Source: Bacteroidota bacterium (GTDB lineage: Bacteria > Bacteroidota > Bacteroidia > Chitinophagales > Chitinophagaceae). Taken from it: a stretch of 5,183 nt of DNA. Of this stretch, positions 1 through 5,183 are shown piece by piece. A program made the translations under genes and the position numbers. The notes beneath the pieces are model-generated. The model was not told where the DNA came from, did not search any database, and saw only the letters and a list, made by a program, of their open reading frames with translations. Numbering within the stretch: the first letter of the stretch is position 1; the number at the start of each line of letters is the position of its first letter. The DNA is taken from contig JANYAL010000259.1 of NCBI GenBank assembly GCA_025361325.1, forward strand, positions 1 to 5,183, given 5' to 3'.

Positions 1-1483
1 TGAAAACATCCATATATGATAGTACGGAAGCCTGTTTACTTACCATACGGTCCAGTGCGGAATAACTGCTTTTAAGCGCTACATCTGAAGCCATACCCTT
101 ACCCATAAAATTATATTGCAGGGCATGGATTTTTTGCTGCAACAACGGATTGTACATGTCCAGTTTGCTAACCATATCATTGCGGTGAACCATATTCTGG
201 TGAACCATGAAAGTGGTGATCATTGCCACGCCGAAAGAGCCACCCAGTTGTCTCATCATTCCTGTAAATGCTGCTCCCTGTCCGATTTGCTGGCCTTTCA
301 GCGTAGACAGGGAAAGTGCAGTTATAGGAATGAATAACATGCCAAGCGCCATTCCGCGGAATATAAGCATCCAGAAAAAATCATTTGATCCCGTATCCGG
401 AGTCATGATGGAATACCCCCAAAAAGTGAATATGGTGAAAAGTATCATTCCTAATGCCACCAGGAATTGTTGCGGGATACCTTTCTGAAGCATATTCCCG
501 ATTATCGGCATCATAAAGGCAGTGGTAAGTGCTGCCGGTATCATTAGCATACCGGATTGTTGTGCCGTCCAACCAAGTGTAGATTGGGTGTATAAAGGGA
601 TAATGAACGTGGATCCATATAAGCCAAAACCTAGAATAAAGGACAGGATGGTGCCTACACGAAGATTACCGTTCTTCAGGACCCTGAGTTCAACGATGGG
701 ATTCCTGAAACTTAATTCCCTCCATATGAAAAAATACAAACCCAGAACGGCTGCCACAACAAGCGAGATGATGGTACTACTGTTAAACCAGTCATCATCC
801 TGACCTTTTTCCAATACATATTGGAGTGAGCCTACAGTGATGATCAAAAGCGCCATACCGATCCAATCGATGTCTTTCAAGGCACTTTTTTCTCCGTATT
901 TAGGACTGCGTACAAACTGAAGGGTCATTAAGGCAGCAATGATACCAATTGGAATATTGATATAGAATATAAAAGGCCAGGAAGCATGATCCACTATATA
1001 ACCTCCCAGGGGTGGGCCCAGCGTTGGACCTATGATAACTCCCAAACCGTAAATAGCCTGTGCCATGCTTCTTTTTTCGGGAGGATAGCTTTCAGTGATG
1101 ATCGTTTGTGAAGTGACCAATAAAGCCCCCCCCCCGATGCCCTGTATGAACCGGAAGATAACCAGTTCCCATATCCCGCTTGCATTGCCACACAGGAAAG
1201 ACGAAAAGGTGAAGAGCATTATCGATGCGGCAAAATAGTTACGTCGCCCGAACTGCTTAGACAACCAACTTGTCATAGGTACGATGATGACATTACCGAT
1301 CGCATAAGCAGTGATTACCCAGCTAACTTCTGATAACGTAGCTCCCAGTGAACCCCGCATGTTATTGAGTGCCACATTCACAATGGTAGTATCCACGATC
1401 TCCAGTAATGCACATAATATGGCGGTAATGGTTATTATTACCCGCCTGGCGCCATATTCAACAAGGGAATCCATTTGTTGCAT
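1..1483 (-). CDS. emrB: DHA2/EmrB-family MFS multidrug transporter (C-terminus cut by window edge)
   Basis: This is the inner-membrane drug:proton antiporter of an EmrAB-TolC type pump. Reading from the ATG at 1483 the frame stays open for 494 codons to the window edge. The family is usually about 510-530 residues, so only a short C-terminal tail should be missing. Family motifs are clear: LEIVDTTIVNVAL (28-39, TM1, motif D1), SWLSKQFGRRNYF (72-84, motif A loop), RFIQGIGGG (111-119, motif B in TM4), then YPPEKRS (133-139) and GPTLGPPLGGY (motif C, TM5). Many hydrophobic segments follow, consistent with 14 helices. Asn40 stands where EmrB usually has Pro at the end of motif D1; I believe this is common in Bacteroidota homologues. 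A second in-frame ATG lies three codons in (1474), so the exact start is uncertain. Neither start has a Shine-Dalgarno sequence. It follows the adaptor gene after 46 nt. Drug specificity cannot be read from the sequence. Confidence 0.96.
   Translation of the reverse strand, partial: MQQMDSLVEYGARRVIITITAILCALLEIVDTTIVNVALNNMRGSLGATLSEVSWVITAYAIGNVIIVPMTSWLSKQFGRRNYFAASIMLFTFSSFLCGNASGIWELVIFRFIQGIGGGALLVTSQTIITESYPPEKRSMAQAIYGLGVIIGPTLGPPLGGYIVDHASWPFIFYINIPIGIIAALMTLQFVRSPKYGEKSALKDIDWIGMALLIITVGSLQYVLEKGQDDDWFNSSTIISLVVAAVLGLYFFIWRELSFRNPIVELRVLKNGNLRVGTILSFILGFGLYGSTFIIPLYTQSTLGWTAQQSGMLMIPAALTTAFMMPIIGNMLQKGIPQQFLVALGMILFTIFTFWGYSIMTPDTGSNDFFWMLIFRGMALGMLFIPITALSLSTLKGQQIGQGAAFTGMMRQLGGSFGVAMITTFMVHQNMVHRNDMVSKLDMYNPLLQQKIHALQYNFMGKGMASDVALKSSYSALDRMVSKQASVLSYMDVF
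179..208 (-). repeat. 15-bp imperfect tandem duplication in the transporter gene
   Basis: Two adjacent 15-bp units (194-208 and 179-193) match at 13 of 15 positions and encode MVHQN then MVHRN (residues 426-435). The repeat lies in the hydrophilic loop before the last predicted helix. It keeps the frame. It may be an old microduplication, or chance in a Met/His-rich loop that is commonly polar in this family. Confidence 0.5.
1126..1135 (-). repeat. G10 homopolymer inside the EmrB-family gene
   Basis: There are ten consecutive C on the plus strand, which are ten G in the coding strand. They encode Gly117-Gly119 and the first base of Ala120, within motif B of TM4. As written the tract keeps the frame: family motifs are intact on both sides. 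One G fewer would reach a TAG about 31 codons on, and one G more would reach a TGA about 14 codons on. It could be a slippage-prone site or simply a place where sequencing errors are likely. Confidence 0.9.
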
Positions 1484-1529
1484 ATAAGATATTTATTGCC
1501 GTTAACCGGTTTATCGAAAAAGACAGTTT

Positions 1530-2657
1530 TTAGTCCAGGTGCACATCTACATTCACGTTCATACCGGGCCGGAGTTGTTTGAGCAGTGTATCCACCGGGT
1601 TCACGAAATCAATCTTAACCGGTAATCGCTGTACTACTTTAACAAAATTGCCGCTGGCATTATCGGGGGGCAATAAAGCGAAACGGGAGCCTGTTGCCGG
1701 TGAAAATGAGGATAGTGAAGCATCAAAAACATGGCCGGGAAAGGCATCCGCATTCACCGTCACTTTTTGCCCAATCCTCATCTTTTCAAACTGTGTTTCC
1801 TTAAAATTGGCTACCACCCATACAGTCTGGTCAAGAACGATACTGAATACAGCCTGGCCGGGTTGTAAGAACTGACCATCCTGAACATTCACTTTGGATA
1901 CCCGGCCTGCTTCGGGCGCAACTATTACTGAATACGAAAGGTTAAGTTTTGCATCTGCCACATCTACTTCTCTTTGTTTAATAATGCTGCCAGCTATGCT
2001 GATCTGCGAAGAAGTGGCATTACTTTGAGAAGCCACGGCCCTGGTTTGCTGGGCTACCTGGTTCTTTTGTTGTTTCAATACCTGTAACTGGTGCTCCGTG
2101 TTTTGTTTTGCCGCCAGTGCCTGCTCATACTGCTGTTGGGTTATAGAATGATCCTTGACCAGGTTGGAATACCTGTCGTAATCCTGGGTCGCCCTCCAGA
2201 CATTTACTTTTGCAGATTCTATCTGAGCATCTATGGTTGCTATGCCTGAATGGGTGCTGGTGATATTTGCCCTGGATGCATCAGTATTGGCTTCCGCCGC
2301 CGTATAATTGCTTTTGGCAGTGGCCAGTGCTGCTTCAGCCTGCTGAACCCTTAAAGCAAGATCCCTGTCATCCAGAATGATCAGTGTATCGCCTTTTGCT
2401 ACCATCTGGTTATCCTTGACACGTACTTCCCTGATGTAGCCTGCCACACGGGGTATAACCGGGCTGATATTAGCTTCGATCTGGGCGTCGTCTGTTTGTT
2501 CATGATGCTGACCGTGTATATATTTGGTTACACCAAACCAGGTGCCGGCTATCAGCATGACAATTAATATGATCAGAAAAACCCTGCTTCTCTTATTCGT
2601 ATTGCCCGATGAGGGATTTTCCTGTTTAATTTTTGTTTCGTTATTATTCTGTGCCAT
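1530..2657 (-). CDS. emrA: EmrA/HlyD-family periplasmic adaptor (membrane fusion protein)
   Basis: This protein links the inner-membrane transporter to the outer-membrane channel. At 375 residues it is close to the usual EmrA length of about 390. In order: a polar cytoplasmic N-terminus (1-24), a single membrane anchor (about 26-44), the EmrA signature TDDAQIEANISPVIPRVAGYI (55-75) that opens the first lipoyl half, a long Ala/Gln-rich coiled-coil hairpin (about 100-240), the second lipoyl half (VIVAPEAGRVSKVNVQDGQ, 244-262), and a beta-barrel region. The C-terminal EmrA signature starts SPATGSRFALLPPDNASGNF (319-338) and ends in RPGM (363-366). There is no lipobox, so it is anchored by the N-terminal helix, as EmrA is, rather than by a lipid as in AcrA. 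The start ATG at 2657 has an A/T-rich leader with no Shine-Dalgarno sequence. It sits 29 nt after the TolC-family gene and 46 nt before the transporter, which supports one pump complex. Confidence 0.97.
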   Translation of the reverse strand: MAQNNNETKIKQENPSSGNTNKRSRVFLIILIVMLIAGTWFGVTKYIHGQHHEQTDDAQIEANISPVIPRVAGYIREVRVKDNQMVAKGDTLIILDDRDLALRVQQAEAALATAKSNYTAAEANTDASRANITSTHSGIATIDAQIESAKVNVWRATQDYDRYSNLVKDHSITQQQYEQALAAKQNTEHQLQVLKQQKNQVAQQTRAVASQSNATSSQISIAGSIIKQREVDVADAKLNLSYSVIVAPEAGRVSKVNVQDGQFLQPGQAVFSIVLDQTVWVVANFKETQFEKMRIGQKVTVNADAFPGHVFDASLSSFSPATGSRFALLPPDNASGNFVKVVQRLPVKIDFVNPVDTLLKQLRPGMNVNVDVHLD

Positions 2658-2686
2658 AAAATAAATTGTATGTTTACATGTGTTTA

Positions 2687-3997
2687 TCAGTTATTTAATA
2701 ATCCGGATACCTGCAAAAGCTTATTATAGGCCAGAAAGGAGTCTGCCTTGGCATTAGTCACACTAAGTTTACTCTGCAGTAATGCCACATCCGCCTCCAG
2801 CAATTCAGTAACTGTAGCAAGGGCATTATCATATTTGTTTTTGGTTATCCTGTAATTTTCGGTGGCCTGCTCAACTGATTTCTCGAACACCTGAATTTTT
2901 TTTACACTTACCAGGTAGGACTGGTAAGCCCGGTTGATCTGGAGCCTGATATCATCATTCAGCATTTCGACATTATTCTCCAATTGCTGCAGTTTTAGTT
3001 TTGCTTCCTGTATTTTGGTCTTGGTTTTCCATAAGGATGCTATATTGTATTTTATCCCGATACCAATATTTACCGTATTGGTAACAGACAAAAAGCCCGG
3101 AATATCTGCCGCCAGGTATCCTCCCGTAAGTGCAATTCCCGGGTAGTAATCAGATTTTGCAAATCGTATACCGGAAATTGCAGCTTTTTTGCGGTAGGTT
3201 AATGCCACAACATCCTTGCGATTTTGCAAGGCATCGGTCTCATAAGACTCAAGTGATTTGATTTCTGTTGGAAGTGCTATTCCGGTTTTATCAGGAACAA
3301 TTTCCGTCTGTTCCGTCCATCCGATCATCAGATTCATGTTCACACAGGCCAGTTTAAAATTACTTTCCGCATCGAGCAATGCAAGTTCTGTGTTCCCGGC
3401 CTGCAGTTCAGCCTTGAGCAGATCATTTCTTGCCAGCACACCGTTTTTTTCAAGGTTGGAAAAGTCTGTCACCCTTTGCCGGGCCTGTACCAGATTTTCC
3501 CTGACCAGCGTTATGGCCTGATCGGCCTTATACAGATTGATACAGGCGTATATGGTATTTAAGATCACCAATCCTCTTTCATGCTCAGCGTCCAATTTAA
3601 TTGCCTGTTCCAGGTATCTTGCAGATTCGATACCGTACGTTAATTTCCCGGCGGTGTATAACGGGACAGAAACGGATACATTTCCATATACTACCTGGTG
3701 TACCTTTGTATTGGTATTGTTGTTTGATCCCGTCTTCAGATCAATATTGGGTTTTACAGGTAAATAGAGGTAAGAAACACTTGTACCGGCATCCGGTAAA
3801 CGATTTTCGAGCGCACCGGTAACGTCGATGGCAGCCATATCTATTTTAAGGGCATTGTTTTTCAACACTTTGCTGTTCTTCAGGCTCAGCTCAATGGCTT
3901 CCTTAAGTGCAAGATTCCTGGCCTGGGCCTTCAAGGATACCCGGGATGTGAATATGAATAAAATAAACAGACCGGTTAAAAATGATTTATATTTCAT
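2687..3997 (-). CDS. TolC-family outer-membrane efflux channel
   Basis: This is the exit duct of the pump, expected to form a trimeric beta-barrel and alpha-helical tunnel across the outer membrane and periplasm. A Sec signal peptide is clear: Lys2/Lys4, a hydrophobic core (about 5-18), and a likely cut after AQA at residue 26. No cysteine lies near the cut, so it is probably not a lipoprotein. The mature protein shows the two-fold OEP repeat. The first half begins LALKEAIELSLKNS (29-42) and contains the family motif VSVPLYTAGKL before long helices. The second half begins near SYETDALQNRKDVVAL, followed by YYPGIALTGGY and further long helices. At 436 residues it is shorter than E. coli TolC (493) but normal for Bacteroidota members. 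Its start overlaps the end of the tetR gene by 11 bp and lacks a Shine-Dalgarno sequence, suggesting translational coupling. It ends with two consecutive in-frame stops (TGA TAA). Not an assured orthologue of tolC, so no symbol is given. Confidence 0.96.
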   Translation of the reverse strand: MKYKSFLTGLFILFIFTSRVSLKAQARNLALKEAIELSLKNSKVLKNNALKIDMAAIDVTGALENRLPDAGTSVSYLYLPVKPNIDLKTGSNNNTNTKVHQVVYGNVSVSVPLYTAGKLTYGIESARYLEQAIKLDAEHERGLVILNTIYACINLYKADQAITLVRENLVQARQRVTDFSNLEKNGVLARNDLLKAELQAGNTELALLDAESNFKLACVNMNLMIGWTEQTEIVPDKTGIALPTEIKSLESYETDALQNRKDVVALTYRKKAAISGIRFAKSDYYPGIALTGGYLAADIPGFLSVTNTVNIGIGIKYNIASLWKTKTKIQEAKLKLQQLENNVEMLNDDIRLQINRAYQSYLVSVKKIQVFEKSVEQATENYRITKNKYDNALATVTELLEADVALLQSKLSVTNAKADSFLAYNKLLQVSGLLNN

Positions 3998-4616
3998 GAG
4001 TCAATATTGCTTTAAAAAGGAATTTCAGGTGAACACTTAATTTTTTCTTTATCAGTTTTTGAAATTGTTCATCAGGCATTTCCTGGAGGTGATTAATCTC
4101 CCGGTAAAAATGCTGCGTTGCCATCAGGTGCCCGGTTGTACCGATCAGCGTGGCCATGAGTACAGGCACATCTATATTCTTACTGAATTCACCGGTTTTT
4201 TGCCCTTCCTGGATCAACTGTTTTACCAGTTGCTGGTTACGTTTCTTAAAATGTTGTATCAAACCCGATGTTACCCCATGCTGGCTGGCCACCTGTTCGC
4301 GCATCATGATCTTAAAGAAACATTGCTGGCGCTGAAACTTATTAATATAGAAGTCGATCATTAAATTGATCTTTTCCAATGGAGCCAGGACCTTATGGTG
4401 AATCATACCCTCCAGCTGCTGGACGGTATCTCCGGCACGGTAACTGAACAGTGCCTCCAGTAATTTTTCCTTGGAACCGAAATAATAGGAGATCATGGCT
4501 ACATTGATGCCCGCTTCTTCTGCAATATCCCGTACCGAAGTTCCCTCAAATCCCCTGTCTGCAAAAAGTTGTTCCGCCGTTTCTATGATCTGCTTCTGCT
4601 TATCATTAAAATCCAT
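3987..4616 (-). CDS. TetR/AcrR-family transcriptional repressor, likely autoregulatory
   Basis: This is a probable ligand-responsive repressor of the efflux operon it heads. The 209-residue length is typical. The N-terminal DNA-binding domain (about 7-53) is unmistakable: IIETAEQLFADRGFEGTSVR, then a helix-turn-helix DIAEEAGINVAMISYYFGSK (30-49) with the YYFGSKEKLLEAL signature. The rest is the variable, all-helical ligand-binding and dimerisation domain, with nothing to name the inducer. The ATG at 4616 is the only reasonable start, because an in-frame TAG lies eight codons upstream, within the -7 box. AAGGG precedes the ATG but is too close to be a normal Shine-Dalgarno site. The last codons overlap the start of the TolC-family gene by 11 bp. 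Two palindromes over the promoter fit self-repression. The specific regulator family below TetR/AcrR cannot be assigned. Confidence 0.95.
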   Translation of the reverse strand: MDFNDKQKQIIETAEQLFADRGFEGTSVRDIAEEAGINVAMISYYFGSKEKLLEALFSYRAGDTVQQLEGMIHHKVLAPLEKINLMIDFYINKFQRQQCFFKIMMREQVASQHGVTSGLIQHFKKRNQQLVKQLIQEGQKTGEFSKNIDVPVLMATLIGTTGHLMATQHFYREINHLQEMPDEQFQKLIKKKLSVHLKFLFKAILTHEI

Positions 4617-4617
4617 T

Positions 4618-4634
4618 ACCCTTATTTTAAGGGT
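4618..4634. repeat. Inverted repeat abutting the tetR start codon
   Basis: ACCCTTA and TAAGGGT form perfect 7-bp arms around a 3-nt centre, ending one base before the tetR ATG. In RNA it could form a small hairpin that holds the AAGGG next to the start. If the predicted transcription start is right, the 5' arm would be partly missing from the transcript. A DNA-level protein site is then the alternative. It differs from the AAACAATTGTTT operators. Confidence 0.45.
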
Positions 4635-4635
4635 G

Positions 4636-4667
4636 CAAAACTAAACAATTGTTTAAATTTAATCAAA
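4636..4667 (-). promoter_or_regulatory. Bacteroidota-type promoter of the tetR-tolC-emrA-emrB operon
   Basis: On the minus strand a TTTG -33 element (4664-4667) lies 20 nt upstream of TAGTTTTG (4636-4643), a full match to the TAnnTTTG -7 consensus of Bacteroidota. Transcription would begin at about 4629-4631, giving a leader of only about 13-15 nt before the tetR ATG. Both elements overlap the palindromic operators. Predicted from sequence only. Confidence 0.7.
4642..4655. promoter_or_regulatory. Operator 1: 14-bp perfect palindrome, probable TetR-protein site
   Basis: TAAACAATTGTTTA is a perfect palindrome. It overlaps the upstream edge of the -7 box and fills part of the promoter spacer of the tetR-led operon. 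A bound repressor dimer here would block RNA polymerase. Its core is repeated exactly 22 bp away. The assignment to the adjacent TetR regulator is inferred from position and symmetry. Confidence 0.75.
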
Positions 4668-4680
4668 CAATTGTTTAATT
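4661..4680. promoter_or_regulatory. Operator 2: second copy of the palindrome over the -33 element
   Basis: The 12-bp perfect core AAACAATTGTTT (4665-4676) extends to a 20-bp inverted repeat with one mismatched pair (4664/4677). It overlaps the -33 TTTG. Its centre is 22 bp from that of operator 1, about two helical turns, so two dimers could sit on the same DNA face. AAACAATTGTTTAA (14 bp) is identical in both copies (4643-4656 and 4665-4678). Confidence 0.75.
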
Positions 4681-4812
4681 ATTTTGACCTCGTAAAACCG
4701 TTCAATAAAAAGGGATGAAAAAAAACCTATTGTTAAACAGTATTTGGATTGATTTATGCTGAGGGCAGTTTGACATAACAGGGAATAATATGCAATCCTG
4801 CACGATTTGTAT
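4681..4812. other. Intergenic spacer without recognisable content
   Basis: This A/T-rich stretch lies between the pump operators and the possible promoter of the divergent dehydrogenase. I see no tRNA, terminator hairpin, riboswitch-like fold or convincing small gene in it. A 15-codon frame at 4715-4762 is judged to be chance. Confidence 0.6.
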
Positions 4813-4820
4813 TAGATTTG
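4813..4820 (+). promoter_or_regulatory. Possible -7 box for the divergent dehydrogenase gene
   Basis: TAGATTTG matches the Bacteroidota -7 consensus TAnnTTTG and sits 14 nt before the ATG. No good -33 element is found at the usual distance: TATG is at 4789-4792, and the nearest upstream TTTG, at 4769-4772, is too far. The leader would be under 10 nt. This is a weak prediction. Confidence 0.4.
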
Positions 4821-4834
4821 AAAAAATTAACAGC

Positions 4835-5183
4835 ATGTCTTTTCTGAACAAAACCGTTATCATTACCGGAGCATCCAGGGGTATCGGTAAAGCCATTGGT
4901 TTAAAATTGGCAGCTGCTGGTGCCAATATTGTAATTGCTTCCAAAAGTGTGGAAGAAAATCCTAAACTGGGCGGTACTATTTTTTCTGCCGCGGCAGAAA
5001 TGGAGACAGCCGGAGGCAAGGCATTGGCGGTGCAATGCGATATACGATTTGAAGACCAGGTGCAACAAGTGGTTGATAAAACAGTTGAACGTTTTGGGGG
5101 CATAGATATTTTGATTAATAATGCCAGTGCTATAAACCTTACCACCACCGAACTAACAGAACCCAAACGCTTTGACCTGATGT
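4835..5183 (+). CDS. Short-chain dehydrogenase/reductase, HSDL2-like (C-terminus cut by window edge)
   Basis: This is an NAD(P)-dependent oxidoreductase with a Rossmann fold. Only the first 116 codons are present, with the catalytic Ser, Tyr and Lys expected beyond the edge. Visible classical SDR features are the nucleotide-binding TGASRGIG (11-18), CDIRF with Asp69, which contacts the adenine ring in this family, and ILINNAS (92-98) with the structural NNA motif. Arg15 and Lys37 suggest NADP(H) preference. The segment ENPKLGGTIFSAAAEMETAG (41-60), together with NNASAINLT and KRFDLM near the end, closely resembles hydroxysteroid dehydrogenase-like protein 2 and its bacterial relatives. That comparison is from memory, and the substrate is unknown. 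The ATG follows an A-rich leader without a Shine-Dalgarno sequence and gives the normal short N-terminus before the first beta strand. It is transcribed away from the pump operon, and I see no functional link. Confidence 0.93.
   Translation, partial: MSFLNKTVIITGASRGIGKAIGLKLAAAGANIVIASKSVEENPKLGGTIFSAAAEMETAGGKALAVQCDIRFEDQVQQVVDKTVERFGGIDILINNASAINLTTTELTEPKRFDLM

Noticed and set aside
116..803. Several plus-strand and one minus-strand short open frames
   Set aside because: All lie within the minus-strand EmrB-type gene in other frames. That gene's motifs and continuous frame explain the region.
1484..1529. Possible internal promoter or terminator between the adaptor and transporter genes, including palindrome AACCGGTT (1504-1511)
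   Set aside because: An 8-bp palindrome is too short to mean much, there is no hairpin followed by T-run, and no convincing TAnnTTTG box on the coding strand.
2934..4364. Plus-strand open frames of 61-101 codons
   Set aside because: These are shadows of the TolC-family and TetR genes. Their translations are composition-biased with no domain features.
4715..4762. Fifteen-residue frame beginning MKKNLLLNSIWID, preceded by AGGG
   Set aside because: Too short to judge, AGGG is directly against the ATG, no promoter box lies at a fitting distance, and there is no membrane or toxin pattern.
4702..5166. Long minus-strand open frame (154 codons) opposite the dehydrogenase gene
   Set aside because: It is the antisense of an unmistakable SDR reading frame, and its translation resembles no known family. 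It runs through A-rich non-coding DNA into the intergenic region.
1..5183. CRISPR array, insertion sequence, tRNA/rRNA, prophage or defence system
   Set aside because: No spaced direct repeats, transposase motifs, terminal inverted repeats or RNA gene signatures were seen. The window is accounted for by an efflux operon and a divergent dehydrogenase.

Overview
The window appears to come from a member of the Bacteroidota, probably a Chitinophagaceae-like soil or water bacterium. The evidence is moderate GC, start codons preceded by A/T-rich leaders without a Shine-Dalgarno sequence, and upstream boxes matching the Bacteroidota -7 consensus TAnnTTTG. The genus is an inference.

Most of the window (1 to 4616) is one minus-strand operon for a tripartite multidrug efflux pump, transcribed right to left. 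The order is a TetR/AcrR repressor (3987-4616), a TolC-family outer-membrane channel (2687-3997), an EmrA/HlyD-type periplasmic adaptor (1530-2657) and a DHA2/EmrB-type 14-helix MFS drug:proton antiporter (1-1483, its C-terminal end cut off by the window edge). The first two genes overlap by 11 bp and the other gaps are 29 and 46 nt, so they are almost certainly cotranscribed. The likely logic is that EmrB moves drug across the inner membrane, EmrA bridges the periplasm, the TolC protein opens the outer membrane, and the TetR protein represses the set until an inducer binds.

The intergenic region at 4617-4834 holds the control elements. A good minus-strand promoter (TTTG, 20 nt, TAGTTTTG) is overlain by two copies of the palindrome AAACAATTGTTT, centred 22 bp apart. 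This arrangement is expected for an autoregulated TetR operator. A further 7-bp-arm inverted repeat abuts the tetR start codon. The stretch from about 4681 to 4812 shows nothing else recognisable.

Divergently, from 4835 to the right edge, is the N-terminal part of a short-chain dehydrogenase/reductase that resembles the HSDL2 group. It has its own possible -7 box and no evident functional link to the pump.

I do not see an undescribed system here. The points most worth a second look are a ten-G homopolymer inside the EmrB gene, where a one-base slip would truncate the pump, and the compact double operator.
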